Part shown: positions 16,547 through 26,088 of the stretch, piece after piece
Position numbering within the stretch: the stretch's first letter is position 1
How the letters are laid out: every line of letters begins with the position of its first letter
Origin: a bacterium
GTDB lineage: Bacteria; UBP14; UBA6098; B30-G16
Assembly (NCBI GenBank): GCA_021161555.1
Contig: JAGHAI010000102.1
Span: 1-36,664 of the forward strand
Length of the DNA stretch: 36,664 nucleotides
Direction: 5' to 3'
Program-made: the position numbers and the translations under genes
The notes under the pieces: generated by a model
What the model was told of the DNA's origin: nothing
What the model saw: the letters and a program-made list of their open reading frames with translations, nothing else
Database searches by the model: none

Positions 16547-17689
16547 ATGCGCGGTTATGACAGAAACATATTCTGGGCGACGATTATCATTGTGCTTTTT
16601 GGCACTGTTATGGTTTACAGTGCATCGTCCATTACGAGCCAGAGCCGTTTCGGCGACCCTATGTTTTTTCTGAAAAGGCAGTTAATTCGTCTCGTTCTGG
16701 GATTTGGTGCTATGGCTCTCGGTATGTGGCTCGATTATCACATCTGGCAGCGGTATGCCGTGTGGGCTATGATTGGTATTTGCGCATTTCTTCTGCTTCC
16801 GCTTATCCCTCAATTCGCCGGAATGGGACCTGTGAAGGGAGCGAGCAGATGGGTTAGATTGTTCGGTTCAAGTTCGCTTCAGCCGTCGGAGCTGGCAAAG
16901 TTTGCTATGATAATATTTTTAGCAGAAGAACTTTCCCGAAGAAGACAGCTGCTCGAAAGTTTTTGCGATGGCATCGTGCCGATAATAATTCCTGTCGCAG
17001 TTTTACTCGGCCTCATCGTTCTTCAGCCGAATTTTGGAATGGTTATAGGGCTTTCTTTTGTCGCGGTCGCGATGATGCTCGTTGCAGGGATACCCATAAA
17101 GCATTTTGTATATGTTTCAATTCCTGGGTTTGCTTTGCTCGGATTGCTTATGTTGAAATCGCACCACGCCTTTCTGAGATTGAAATCGTTTTTCACATCT
17201 GGCGACCCCCTGCACGAGGGGTATCAGATAGCGCAGTCGCTCATTGCGCTGGGAAGCGGCGGAATTTTTGGCGTTGGACTCGGGCAGAGCAAACAGAAGA
17301 TATTCTACCTGCCCGAGGCTCACACCGACTTTATTTTCGCAGTTATCGGGGAAGAACTTGGGCTTGTCGGTGCAACTGCGGTGGTGATGATTTTCGCCTA
17401 TATCACCTGGCGCGGAATTCGTGTCGCCCTTCGCGCACCTGATAGGTTCGGTGCATATCTTGCTTTTGGTTCGACCGCAACGATTTTCACATTTGCAATG
17501 ATAAATCTCGGCGTTGTCACGAGATTGTTGCCAACGACAGGAATACCATTGCCTTTTGTGAGTTATGGTGGTTCGCAACTGGTGGTGCATATGTTCATAA
17601 TCGGGGTTTTGCTGAACATATCGTCCGCTGTTAAGGTGCCCGTTGCGAAACCGATAATTGAAATAGTGGGGAGACGATGCGCTACTTGA
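16547..17689 (+). CDS. ftsW: Septal peptidoglycan glycosyltransferase FtsW (SEDS family)
   Basis: FtsW polymerises glycan strands from lipid II at the division site and pairs with FtsI; 380 aa with about ten membrane helices. Motifs are SRWVRLFGSSSLQPSELAK, the conserved loop LPEAHTDFIFAVIGEE that carries the essential SEDS aspartate, and TTGIPLPFVSYGGSQL near the end. The usual LQPDFGT motif reads LQPNFGM. FtsW rather than RodA is chosen because of its place between murD and murG. The ATG starts immediately after the murD stop; the end overlaps murG by 13 nt. Confidence 0.95.
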   Translation: MRGYDRNIFWATIIIVLFGTVMVYSASSITSQSRFGDPMFFLKRQLIRLVLGFGAMALGMWLDYHIWQRYAVWAMIGICAFLLLPLIPQFAGMGPVKGASRWVRLFGSSSLQPSELAKFAMIIFLAEELSRRRQLLESFCDGIVPIIIPVAVLLGLIVLQPNFGMVIGLSFVAVAMMLVAGIPIKHFVYVSIPGFALLGLLMLKSHHAFLRLKSFFTSGDPLHEGYQIAQSLIALGSGGIFGVGLGQSKQKIFYLPEAHTDFIFAVIGEELGLVGATAVVMIFAYITWRGIRVALRAPDRFGAYLAFGSTATIFTFAMINLGVVTRLLPTTGIPLPFVSYGGSQLVVHMFIIGVLLNISSAVKVPVAKPIIEIVGRRCAT

Positions 17690-18774
17690 TGGCAGGAGGT
17701 GGAACCGGCGGGCATATAATTCCTGCAATTAACATTGCCCGCGAAATTTTGAAAATTGATACGAATGCAGAGTTCCTGTTCATCGGGACGGAGCGAGGGA
17801 TGGAGACAAAAATCGTCCCAAATGCGGGATTTGAGTTGAAGATGGTTGAGGCAAGACCCTGGAAGGGAATCAGTTCTTTAAAAAATCTTATTGCATCGAG
17901 CGGTTTTGTGGCGCAGATAATCGACGATTTCCGCTGCGATGCAGTTGTTGGAACCGGCGGCTATGTCAGTGCTCCGGCGATTGTGGCGGCAAAGAAAAGG
18001 AAGATTCCGCTTTTCATTCAGGAGCAGAACACTTTTCCCGGTCTGGCGACGAAACTCGGTTCGCTATTTGCAAAAAAGGTATTTCTCGGTTTCGAGCAGG
18101 CTAAAAAGTTCCTCTGGCGAAAGAGCAGAGCGATTTTTTCGGGAAATCCGGCAAATATCACAATTCCGAACAGAGACAGGGAAGCGGTGAGGCGCGAATT
18201 CGGATTGTCTCCAAACTACCGCACGATTCTTATCACGGGTGGCAGTCAGGGGGCATCGGCGTTGAACGAAACGATGAAAATTCTGCTCGAAAGAAGCGGT
18301 CTGCCTGCCAATACACAGGTTCTGTGGCAGTGTGGTAATAGAGGATTTCCCGCTCTGGACAGTTGGCTTGCGGGTAAAAATTTCCCTGTGGTGCTGAAGC
18401 CGTTCATTGACAATATGGCGCTGGCTTATCTTTCGGCGGATATCGTAATTGCTCGTTCTGGCGCGCTCACGCTGGCAGAAATCGCAATCGCAAAGTTGCC
18501 GGCTATCTTAATTCCATATCCTCATTCAGCAGGAAACCATCAGTTGAAGAATGCGGCTGTCTTCGCCGATGCTGGTGCTGCTGTGGTAATTGAGCAGAAA
18601 GACCTGACGCCGGCGCTTCTTCTATCATCGATAGAGGAAATTATCACAAACCCCGCGAGGATGGAGGAGATGTCGAAATCGGCGTGGTCGCTGGCAAAAC
18701 CGGATGCGGGAAAGATGATAGCGCGGGAAATCGTCGAAGCGCTGGAAAATGAACGAATAAATAGTTTGAAATAA
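17677..18774 (+). CDS. murG: Lipid II synthase MurG (GlcNAc transferase)
   Basis: MurG adds GlcNAc to lipid I on the cytoplasmic membrane face, giving lipid II; 365 aa. The family-defining glycine-rich loop AGGGTGGHIIPA starts the protein. GTGGYVSAP, IQEQNTFPG, TGGSQGA, and the donor-binding segment RSGALTLAEIA near residue 264 follow. GGGGAG precedes the ATG, which lies inside the end of ftsW (13-nt overlap). Confidence 0.97.
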   Translation: MRYLMAGGGTGGHIIPAINIAREILKIDTNAEFLFIGTERGMETKIVPNAGFELKMVEARPWKGISSLKNLIASSGFVAQIIDDFRCDAVVGTGGYVSAPAIVAAKKRKIPLFIQEQNTFPGLATKLGSLFAKKVFLGFEQAKKFLWRKSRAIFSGNPANITIPNRDREAVRREFGLSPNYRTILITGGSQGASALNETMKILLERSGLPANTQVLWQCGNRGFPALDSWLAGKNFPVVLKPFIDNMALAYLSADIVIARSGALTLAEIAIAKLPAILIPYPHSAGNHQLKNAAVFADAGAAVVIEQKDLTPALLLSSIEEIITNPARMEEMSKSAWSLAKPDAGKMIAREIVEALENERINSLK

Positions 18775-18791
18775 AACAGGGAGGCAGGGCA

Positions 18792-20258
18792 ATGAGCCCA
18801 AGAAGTGGACATATGTTTAAAAAAATCAAGAGGTTGCATTTTGTGGGTATAGGCGGCAGCGGGATGAGCGGTATCGCCGAAATCCTGCTTAACCTCGGAT
18901 ACTACATCACAGGTTCGGATTTGCGCAGAACGGAAACCACAGAACGGCTGGAAAAACTTGGCGCTACAATTTACTACGGACATTCCCCCGCAAATGTTGG
19001 TGATGCCGATGTCGTTGTCATTTCGTCGGCGATACGAGGGGATAATCCCGAACTCGTAGCCGCTTCGGAGCGCGCGATACCAATTATTCGCAGGGCAGAG
19101 ATGCTTGCCGAACTTATGCGGATGAAATACGGCATCGGAATAGCGGGCACTCACGGCAAAAGCACGACGACATCCCTCGTCGGCGAGGTGCTCACAAATG
19201 CAGGACTCGACCCGACGGTGATTGTCGGCGGAAAAGTCGTAAATCTCTCTTCAAATGTCAGGCTTGGCACAGGGGAATATCTCGTGGCGGAAGCAGACGA
19301 GTTCGACCGTTCCTTTCTCAAATTAAGCCCCACAATTGCTGTGGTGACGAATATGGAACGCGAACATATGGAATGCTATTCAAATATGGATGAACTTCGC
19401 GGTGCATTTCTCGAATTTATGAACAAAGTTCCTTTTTACGGTGCGGTGATAATGTGCGTCGATGAACCGCCGCTTCAGGAGTTGATGCCCGAAATAGAGC
19501 GCAGAATGATAACTTATGGACTTTCAACGCAGGCCGATGTGCGTGCGGTGAAGGTGGAATTTGTGAACGGAAAGACCAGATTTTTAGCTATCGCCGACGA
19601 CGAACCTCTTGGGCAGGTCGAAACAAATCTAATAGGTTTGCACAATGTAAAAAATGCTCTCGCCTCCATTGCTGTTGGACTTGAGATAGGGATTGAGTTT
19701 GAAAAAATTGCGGAAGCGCTGACTAAATTCAAAGGAGTATATCGCAGATTCCAGATAAAGGGCGAGGTCAATGATATACTCGTCGTGGACGACTTCGGTC
19801 ATCATCCAACCGAAATTCAGGTCACCCTTGAAGCCGCAAAGACCACTTACGATAGAAGGATTGTGGCGGTATTTCAACCGCATCTCTATTCGAGAACTCA
19901 GGAGTTCTTTCAGGAATTTGGAAAAGCCTTCCTCAATTCCGATGTTCTGGTAGTGGCGGAGATATATGGTGCAAGAGAAGACCCGATACCCGGGATTTCT
20001 GGAGAAATGATAGCGAGAGCTGCAAAGGATTTTGGACATAGAAATGTCTATTTTGAGCCGAACACTCAAAAAATTCCCGAGCTGCTCGAAGAAATTGTCA
20101 TACCGGGCGACCTTGTGATTACAATCGGCGCAGGTCCTATATGGAAGGTTGGCGAGAATTTTTTAAAAATTCTCGAGGAGCGAAAAAAACAAAATCAGCA
20201 GAATTCTGATAGCGACCCAAAACCGGCGGAAGAAAAGGCTATCGTATCGACGATATGA
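18792..20258 (+). CDS. murC: UDP-MurNAc:L-alanine ligase MurC
   Basis: MurC attaches L-alanine to UDP-MurNAc, the first stem-peptide residue; 488 aa. Motifs are VGIGGSGMSGIAE at the nucleotide-sugar domain, AGTHGKSTTTS (ATP site, near residue 119), EADEFDRSFL, and FQPHLYSRT in the last domain. The ATG is preceded by GGGAGG (18780-18785). The C-terminus has a charged Lys/Gln/Glu-rich tail of about 30 residues beyond the catalytic fold. It overlaps murB by four bases (ATGA). Confidence 0.97.
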   Translation: MSPRSGHMFKKIKRLHFVGIGGSGMSGIAEILLNLGYYITGSDLRRTETTERLEKLGATIYYGHSPANVGDADVVVISSAIRGDNPELVAASERAIPIIRRAEMLAELMRMKYGIGIAGTHGKSTTTSLVGEVLTNAGLDPTVIVGGKVVNLSSNVRLGTGEYLVAEADEFDRSFLKLSPTIAVVTNMEREHMECYSNMDELRGAFLEFMNKVPFYGAVIMCVDEPPLQELMPEIERRMITYGLSTQADVRAVKVEFVNGKTRFLAIADDEPLGQVETNLIGLHNVKNALASIAVGLEIGIEFEKIAEALTKFKGVYRRFQIKGEVNDILVVDDFGHHPTEIQVTLEAAKTTYDRRIVAVFQPHLYSRTQEFFQEFGKAFLNSDVLVVAEIYGAREDPIPGISGEMIARAAKDFGHRNVYFEPNTQKIPELLEEIVIPGDLVITIGAGPIWKVGENFLKILEERKKQNQQNSDSDPKPAEEKAIVSTI

Positions 20259-21172
20259 ACAGGTGGGAGAAAATATTTGAAAATTTAAGCAATATCTGTC
20301 GCGCTGAACGAAATTACTTGCTGTCCCGAATTACAAGTTTCGGCGTTGGTGGAGAGGCAAAAGTTGCGATTTTTCCCCGAACAGTAGCGGAACTCGAAAG
20401 GGCAATGTCGGTTATCCGGGATTCTGAATTGCCACACTTTGTGATTGGTCGCGGGACAAATCTTCTTGTAGCGGACAGCGGTTATAATGGAATTGTCATA
20501 TTTGTCGATGGCGGTTTTGATGGAGTTGAAAGGTTATCCGATAACATCTGGACATTTGGCGCTGGTGCGCTGATGTCGGCGGCAGTGAAGAAAGCGGCAG
20601 AACAGGGTTTTGGCGGTCTGGAAGAACTCGCTGGAATTCCTGGTTCTGTCGGTGGATGTGCGAAGATGAACGCCAGCGCTTATGGAAAGTCGTTCTCGGA
20701 CAATATCGTTTTTCTGAATGTCCTGACGAGACGCGGCATAGGTAAAATATCTGCGGATGAAATTGGAGCGGATTACAGACGCACTGCTATCGAAAATGAT
20801 GTGATAATTCTTTCTGCTGGTGTGTCGCTTGAGGAAAAACCGCCAGCGGAAATAGATGGCAGGATTATGGAGTTCAATCGAATGCGCGTTCGCAGTCAGC
20901 CAATCGACCAGAAAAGCGCGGGGTGTATTTTCAAAAATCCCGAAGGAATGCACGCAGGAGCGCTAATTGACGAAGCGGGATTGAAGGGAAAATCCGTTGG
21001 TGGAGCAATGGTTTCCCAAAAACACGCGAATTTCATCATCAACAGGGGAAAAGCCACAGCCAGCGACATCGTCGAACTTATCAGATATGTGAAAAACGAA
21101 GTGATGAAAAAATTCGGCGTGGAACTCGAATTGGAGGTAATCCCGCTCGGTTTCGACGGGGAAATTTTGTGA
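20255..21172 (+). CDS. murB: UDP-N-acetylenolpyruvoylglucosamine reductase MurB
   Basis: MurB is the FAD/NADPH enzyme that makes UDP-MurNAc; 305 aa, the size of type II enzymes. FAD-binding motifs are GRGTNLLVAD and AGIPGSVGG, with a conserved arginine in ADYRRT. The motif containing the proton-donor residue reads AGCIFKNP, with Cys where E. coli has Ser229. The Ser/Cys swap appears in other MurB proteins to my knowledge and should preserve activity. Its ATG overlaps murC by four bases, and murB between murC and ftsQ is a common dcw arrangement. Confidence 0.96.
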   Translation: MNRWEKIFENLSNICRAERNYLLSRITSFGVGGEAKVAIFPRTVAELERAMSVIRDSELPHFVIGRGTNLLVADSGYNGIVIFVDGGFDGVERLSDNIWTFGAGALMSAAVKKAAEQGFGGLEELAGIPGSVGGCAKMNASAYGKSFSDNIVFLNVLTRRGIGKISADEIGADYRRTAIENDVIILSAGVSLEEKPPAEIDGRIMEFNRMRVRSQPIDQKSAGCIFKNPEGMHAGALIDEAGLKGKSVGGAMVSQKHANFIINRGKATASDIVELIRYVKNEVMKKFGVELELEVIPLGFDGEIL

Positions 21173-21915
21173 TGAGAAAAGTTTTCAGCATAGGCATCGT
21201 TATCATCGCGGCAGTCTCGATGATTGTGGGCTGGGCGTTAATTACACCCTATTTTGCAATTCGCCGTGTGGAATTCTTCGGGTTGCGCAGCATAAAAGAG
21301 GATGAGATAAGACTGCCGTTCGACTACGGGGACAACTTGCTGCTGATGTCAGCCAGTCTGATTGAGAAGAGGATAGGCGAGGACAGAAGGATAGAGCGCG
21401 TTGAGGTGAGGAAGCGGCTTCCAGATGGTGTGGAGATTTTCGTCGTCGAAAAGAGCCCCTGCTATCTGTTGAACTGCGGAGAGTTGTGGGGGCTTACGCG
21501 AAACGGTGAGGCAATACCGATGAGCGACCCGCGAAAAATACCAAATCTGCCGATAATCACCTCGGTTCAGATGTATCAACCAATTCCATACAGAAAGGTC
21601 AATGAGCCTTCGGTTTTGAGGGCGCTGAAGTTCGCGAACAAAATCGCCGACGAAAATCCTTCGTTTCTCGATGAAGTTTCGGAGTTCATTTCCAGAAGGG
21701 AAGGCGAATATTCGTTGTTTCTCGCTAACACGGGAATTGAGGTTTCGCTTTCCGATGCAGGTGAAAATTCGCTTGAAAAATTGTCCGTGATAATGCGGGA
21801 ACTGGGCGAGCAGAAGAAAGATGTCGTGCAAATCGACCTTCGCTTTCCCGAACAGGGAATAGTTCGTTTTCGAAAAGGTTCTTGCGCAGAAGAGCAATCC
21901 GGCGGGAGAAGCTGA
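21172..21915 (+). CDS. ftsQ: Cell division protein FtsQ (POTRA domain)
   Basis: This 247-aa bitopic protein links early and late divisome components through FtsL/FtsB. A transmembrane helix (about residues 5-25) is followed directly by a POTRA domain (IRRVEFFGLRSIKEDEI through VRKRLPDGVEIFVVEK) and then the FtsQ/DivIB beta domain (GEAIPMSD, LPIIT). The ATG at 21172 shares one base with the murB stop; a GTG at 21169 would add one residue. Position directly before ftsA supports the name. Confidence 0.92.
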   Translation: MRKVFSIGIVIIAAVSMIVGWALITPYFAIRRVEFFGLRSIKEDEIRLPFDYGDNLLLMSASLIEKRIGEDRRIERVEVRKRLPDGVEIFVVEKSPCYLLNCGELWGLTRNGEAIPMSDPRKIPNLPIITSVQMYQPIPYRKVNEPSVLRALKFANKIADENPSFLDEVSEFISRREGEYSLFLANTGIEVSLSDAGENSLEKLSVIMRELGEQKKDVVQIDLRFPEQGIVRFRKGSCAEEQSGGRS

Positions 21916-21916
21916 T

Positions 21917-23149
21917 ATGGACGAAATTATTGCATCGGTGGACATAGGCACGCACAAGACGGCGGTGGTTATAGGTGAACAGGGGGAAGTTGGTTTTATG
22001 GTGAAGGGTTTTGGGATTGCGCGGAATAATGGTATTGTCAGGGGAAATATCATAAATGTTGAGAAAGCAGAACAGGGGCTGTTGCGTGCGCTTTCGTCCG
22101 CTGAAAAGCAGGCACAACTTAAGGTGAAAAAACTCGTCGTCGCTGTGGGTGGAAGCAAACTGCGGGCAGTGAAAAGTCACGGCGTGACATCTATTGCGCG
22201 TGAGGTGGGCAGAGTTTCATCAAGTGATGTGGCGAAGATAATTGAGACAGCGAAGAACATCCCGATACCGCCCGATGCACACATAGTAGATTATGCAATT
22301 ATGGACTTTGATATAGATGGACAGAGCGGAATTATCGACCCCATAGGTGCAGCAGGGTCAAAGCTTGGCGCCGATGTGATGATTTTTATAGTGCAGAATA
22401 CGGCATTTCAAAATTTGCAGATGGTTCTGGATGGTGCAGATGTTATCCCTATGGATTTTGTGGCAGCGCCAATTGCCGCAGCTGAAGCGATTCTATCACA
22501 GGAAGAAAAGGAAATGGGAGCAGCGGTGTTCGACATCGGCGCTGGAACAACCGATGTCGTCGTCTATAAGGCGAACAGACCGCTCTATGCGATTACAATT
22601 CCCTATGCAGGTGAAAGCGTCGTCCACGATTTGATGGTTGGCTTGAAGCTGACGCATCAGACGGCGGAAAAGGTGGCGTCGGAATTTGGCTGCGCAGTTG
22701 AAAATATGATTCCTGAAGATGAAGAAGTGGAACTTCCCGGCATAGGCGGCCGCGAACCAAGAAGAATAAAGAAAAAATTTATCGGGATGATAATCGAAGC
22801 GCGGCTGGAAGAGATTTTTATGATGGCGAAGCAGCGCATCGAAGAAATGGGCGGAAAAATCGACACAGAAACACTGCCTGCGGGAATTGTCCTCGTTGGC
22901 GGAACATCTCTTATACCTCAAATAGTCTATCTTGCGGAGAGAATTTTAAAAGTTCCAGTTCGTCTCGGGCTTCCTGGTGATGTGGCGCATCTTCCCGAAG
23001 GAATGAACACCCCCGACTATCACATCGCTCTTGGGACAATTAACATCTTCCTTCGCAGAAGGGAGATTGTTCGTCAGACGGAAATGGAACAGGGTAAAAT
23101 CGGAGGTCTGTGGACAAGGCTGAAGGAGTGGGTTTTGAGGAGATTATAA
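21917..23149 (+). CDS. ftsA: Cell division protein FtsA (actin-like)
   Basis: FtsA is an actin-fold ATPase that tethers FtsZ filaments to the membrane; 410 aa. Phosphate-binding loops read [10 protein letters not shown] and [10 protein letters not shown]. The SHS2 1C domain lies at about residues 85-165, and GGTSLIPQI is the adenosine motif. The final residues [14 protein letters not shown] form the amphipathic membrane-targeting helix expected of a functional FtsA. The ATG follows the ftsQ stop by one base, with GGGAG upstream. Confidence 0.96.
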   Translation: MDEIIASVDIGTHKTAVVIGEQGEVGFMVKGFGIARNNGIVRGNIINVEKAEQGLLRALSSAEKQAQLKVKKLVVAVGGSKLRAVKSHGVTSIAREVGRVSSSDVAKIIETAKNIPIPPDAHIVDYAIMDFDIDGQSGIIDPIGAAGSKLGADVMIFIVQNTAFQNLQMVLDGADVIPMDFVAAPIAAAEAILSQEEKEMGAAVFDIGAGTTDVVVYKANRPLYAITIPYAGESVVHDLMVGLKLTHQTAEKVASEFGCAVENMIPEDEEVELPGIGGREPRRIKKKFIGMIIEARLEEIFMMAKQRIEEMGGKIDTETLPAGIVLVGGTSLIPQIVYLAERILKVPVRLGLPGDVAHLPEGMNTPDYHIALGTINIFLRRREIVRQTEMEQGKIGGLWTRLKEWVLRRL

Positions 23150-23186
23150 CCGTTCAAAATGTAATAACCAATTAAGGAGGTGTGTT

Positions 23187-24506
23187 ATGGTATTCGAGTT
23201 GGCGCAGGAGGAGTTGGAAGTGGGTCAGATAGCGCGTCTTAAGGTGATGGGGATTGGCGGCGCCGGTGGAAATGCCGTCAATCGGATGATTGCCGCAGGT
23301 TTAAGTGGCGTGGAATTTGCGGCAATCAACACAGACCACCAGACGCTCGAGTTGAACGATGCCCCGGTCAAGGTGCGCATAGGGACGAATCTGACAAAGG
23401 GGCTTGGGGCAGGGGGAGACCCCGAAATCGGCAGAAAAGCCACCGAAGAGGATAAAGACCTCATCGCTGAACATCTGGAAGATGTGGATATGCTTTTCAT
23501 CACAGCGGGGATGGGTGGTGGCACTGGAACTGGCGCCGCACCAGTCGTGGCAAAACTTGCAAAGGATATGGGTATTCTTACAGTCGCCGTGGTCACAAAG
23601 CCATTCAGCTTTGAGGGACGCAAGCGAACTCAAAACGCCGAAATGGGCATCGAGGAATTGAAAAATGTGGTGGACACGCTGATAGTTATTCCGAACGAAA
23701 AATTGCTCAATCTGGTTGAAAGAGACACCACATTTGAATCTGCTTTCGCCAAAGCGGATGAAGTGCTATTAAACGCCACACAGGGCATATCAGAACTCAT
23801 CACGCGCACAGGTTTAATCAATCTCGATTTTGCCGATGTCCGCTCGGTTCTTCAGGGAATGGGTGGCGACGCCCTGATGGGAACAGGAGTTGCCAACGGT
23901 GAAGGCCGTTCCCTGGAAGCAGCGCGAAAGGCAATATCAAGTCCACTGCTTGACGATGTGTCCATAACAGGAGCAAAGGGAGTGCTAATCAACATCACGG
24001 GAGACCCAACTCTATCGCTTGCGGAAGCAGCAGAGGCGGCAAGGCTAATTTCGGAACAGGCAGGACCAGAGGCGAATATAATTTTCGGCGTCGTGCTCGA
24101 CGAACAATTGCAGGACGAAGTAAGAATAACGGTTATTGCGGCGGGATTTCAGAAAAAAGCGAGGCAGAAAAAGACAAATGTGGGAACTACATTTTCGCAG
24201 AGATTGGCACAGGCTATGGATATGTTTGAGGCACCTCGACAGGGAGTTGCTCAACCCACACAAAAACAGCAGACCTATGAAAAAGTTCCCGTTGATGCCG
24301 CAGCGCAGGAAAATACTGAAAATGCGGCAATGGAACCAGCTTTTGCCCCTGTTGAAAGTAAGGCAATCGATAAGCAGCAACAGGAAATCCAGAGCGATGA
24401 AACCATCGTCGTGCCGAATAACCCATCGCCAGGCTTGATGGATTTTTCCGCCGACGACTATGACACGCCAGCGTTTATCAGAAGAAAACAGTCAGCGAGT
24501 CAATAG
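23187..24506 (+). CDS. ftsZ: Cell division GTPase FtsZ
   Basis: FtsZ is a tubulin-like GTPase that forms the Z ring; 439 aa. The nucleotide-binding motifs are [11 protein letters not shown] and the tubulin signature [11 protein letters not shown] (near residue 110), with the T7 synergy loop NLDFADV. A Gln/Glu/Ala/Pro-rich variable linker of about 85 residues follows the core. The C-terminal peptide DTPAFIRRK matches the D-x-P-x-F-x-R-R consensus that binds FtsA and other partners. A strong ribosome binding site (AAGGAGGTG, 23174-23182) and a 37-bp gap after ftsA suggest boosted translation relative to ftsA. It is the last gene of the cluster. Confidence 0.98.
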   Translation: MVFELAQEELEVGQIARLKVMGIGGAGGNAVNRMIAAGLSGVEFAAINTDHQTLELNDAPVKVRIGTNLTKGLGAGGDPEIGRKATEEDKDLIAEHLEDVDMLFITAGMGGGTGTGAAPVVAKLAKDMGILTVAVVTKPFSFEGRKRTQNAEMGIEELKNVVDTLIVIPNEKLLNLVERDTTFESAFAKADEVLLNATQGISELITRTGLINLDFADVRSVLQGMGGDALMGTGVANGEGRSLEAARKAISSPLLDDVSITGAKGVLINITGDPTLSLAEAAEAARLISEQAGPEANIIFGVVLDEQLQDEVRITVIAAGFQKKARQKKTNVGTTFSQRLAQAMDMFEAPRQGVAQPTQKQQTYEKVPVDAAAQENTENAAMEPAFAPVESKAIDKQQQEIQSDETIVVPNNPSPGLMDFSADDYDTPAFIRRKQSASQ

Positions 24507-24518
24507 AGGGAGGGAAAC

Positions 24519-24552
24519 GAGGAGGAAATCTTATGGCGGAGATTTCCTCCTC
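24519..24552. terminator. Hairpin between convergent ftsZ and rlmH
   Basis: A perfect 12-bp stem (GAGGAGGAAATC 24519-24530, GATTTCCTCCTC 24541-24552) with a 10-nt loop lies between the ftsZ stop and the rlmH stop, six bases from the latter. It is probably a shared bidirectional terminator, although neither strand shows a long T run after it. Confidence 0.65.
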
Positions 24553-24557
24553 TGAAT

Positions 24558-24998
24558 TTATTCTCCTCTGTGATATGGAAGTCCTGCGTTTATTGAGAGC
24601 GCCCTGTATAGTTGTTCCAGCAGAACAATCAGCGCGACATCGTGCTGGATTGTAATCGGTCCAAGGGAAATTTTTCTATCGCATAACGATAAAATTTTTT
24701 CCGAAAGTCCTTCCGCATCGCCAACGACAAATGTGATATTGCCAGGCGATAGCGATAAATTTTTCAACATATCAGCCCAATCTTTGCTCGAATACTTTTT
24801 CCCCTTTCTCGTCAGTGCTATGCAGTATTTGTCAGCAATTCTTTTGATAATGGTGTTTTCGACATTCCTGGATTTGGCGAAATAGAGTTCGATTTCTGCG
24901 AGGGAAAAAATTCTTTTCTTCCAGTGATTTACCCCATCCAGCGCCCATTTCGCAGGTGCGCCACAGCAGACTATTTGCAGTTTCAATTTCTTGCTCAT
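24558..24998 (-). CDS. rlmH: 23S rRNA (pseudouridine-1915 N3)-methyltransferase RlmH
   Basis: This SPOUT-class methyltransferase modifies pseudouridine 1915 in helix 69 of 23S rRNA on the assembled ribosome; 146 aa, slightly shorter than E. coli RlmH (155). The knotted SAM site shows FVVGDAEGL. The C-terminus keeps LLEQLYRA and ends in LPYHRGE, close to the family's typical PYHR/PYHH ending. The start ATG at 24998 has no strong ribosome binding site. It converges on ftsZ, and a small ORF on the same strand ends 7 nt upstream. Confidence 0.93.
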   Translation of the reverse strand: MSKKLKLQIVCCGAPAKWALDGVNHWKKRIFSLAEIELYFAKSRNVENTIIKRIADKYCIALTRKGKKYSSKDWADMLKNLSLSPGNITFVVGDAEGLSEKILSLCDRKISLGPITIQHDVALIVLLEQLYRALSINAGLPYHRGE

Positions 24999-25005
24999 AA
25001 TCCAA

Positions 25006-25266
25006 TCAAGGTATGCTTATTTTACCGCTCATGCCAATTTTAAGCCACTGCTCGTCGGTATATCGATAATATGTCGGCGCAGCAAACCAGAACCACAACG
25101 GAACATTTTCCTGCGGACATATATTCCATCCGCCATCGCCAAATCTGCACGAATCTGCCCAGAACAGAGTCGTATCCACAAAATCATAGCAGGTTGAATG
25201 CTGGTAATAGGAAAAGTTCCACAGTGATAAAGTCATTAACTTTGAATTTTCAAAATTCCAATCCAT
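25006..25266 (-). CDS. Small aromatic-rich hypothetical protein
   Basis: I do not recognise this 86-aa ORF. It is unusually rich in Trp, Tyr and Phe, has three cysteines, and ends in GMSGKISIP. Codon use resembles its neighbours (GAT, GAA, CGA, GGC mixture), and it ends 7 nt before rlmH on the same strand, which favours a real gene. Against it: there is no ribosome binding site at the ATG, and a TTGAAA/TATAAT promoter-like pair (25295-25290 and 25273-25268) abuts the start, so a transcript would begin inside the ATG or be nearly leaderless. It has neither signal peptide nor TM segment. It could be the C-terminal remnant of a longer protein, since a stop occurs 11 codons upstream (25299-25297). 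Confidence 0.45.
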   Translation of the reverse strand: MDWNFENSKLMTLSLWNFSYYQHSTCYDFVDTTLFWADSCRFGDGGWNICPQENVPLWFWFAAPTYYRYTDEQWLKIGMSGKISIP

Positions 25267-25317
25267 TATTATATTATAAAAAATTTTTATTTCAATCTAT
25301 CTATTAAGGAGATTATT

Positions 25318-26088
25318 TTGAATCCCCTAATAGCGATAAGCAGTAGTTGGGCGCCGGAAAGGAAAGGGCGTCCTGAATTTCCCGACCCCGAAATCGATTA
25401 CTTAAAATGCCAGTATTCTCACAAAATAGCGAATGCAGGCGGAATTCCGATAATTGTTCCCAATCTGGAAGTGTCCTTCTTAGATGACAATTACCTAAAA
25501 AATCTTTTTGCAAGATTGGATGGTTTGCTGCTTTCGGGCGGAATCGACATTGACCCGGCATTCTATGGCGATGATAAAATTCATCCCGATACAAAAGTAA
25601 GCCGCAGAAGAGATGATGTTGAGATGGCAATTTTAAGATTCGCCCTTTTCGAGACAAAAATTCCCATCTTTGCCATTTGCAGAGGACATCAACTGCTCAA
25701 TGTGGTATGTGGTGGCAATTTGTGGCAGGACATCACGATGTTCTGGAAGGAAAATTTTTCCCGGGTCATTATTGAACATAGAAGAATATCAGATGAAAGC
25801 GGCATAAAACATCGTGTGTGGCACAAGGTTAAGATTTTTGAAAATACGAGATTGGCAGAGATTATTGGAAAGGATGAAATTGTTGTAAATTCGTCTCACC
25901 ATCAATTTGTGAAGGAAATTGGAAAAGGTCTTGTGGTGTCGGCTCGTTCTCCTGATGGCGCTGTTGAAGCGCTTGAAATGAAGGATAACAGATTTATACT
26001 TTCAGTTCAATGGCATCCCGAAGCGATGGTTGATGAGGATTCCGATAGGCTGTTTGAAGCATTTGTGAGAGAAGCAGCAAAAGGATAG
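25318..26088 (+). CDS. Class I glutamine amidotransferase-like hydrolase (peptidase C26, PuuD family)
   Basis: This 256-aa cytoplasmic protein has the fold of gamma-glutamyl hydrolases such as gamma-glutamyl-GABA hydrolase PuuD. The catalytic triad is visible: Cys near residue 121 in FAICRGHQLLN, and His and Glu near residues 233-235 in VQWHPE. LLSGGIDIDPAFYG upstream and VNSSHHQ are also family motifs. The real substrate is uncertain; relatives act on gamma-glutamyl amines or folate polyglutamates, and no polyamine genes lie nearby. The start is a TTG behind AAGGAG (25306-25311). It is transcribed away from rlmH and seems monocistronic. Confidence 0.85.
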   Translation: MNPLIAISSSWAPERKGRPEFPDPEIDYLKCQYSHKIANAGGIPIIVPNLEVSFLDDNYLKNLFARLDGLLLSGGIDIDPAFYGDDKIHPDTKVSRRRDDVEMAILRFALFETKIPIFAICRGHQLLNVVCGGNLWQDITMFWKENFSRVIIEHRRISDESGIKHRVWHKVKIFENTRLAEIIGKDEIVVNSSHHQFVKEIGKGLVVSARSPDGAVEALEMKDNRFILSVQWHPEAMVDEDSDRLFEAFVREAAKG

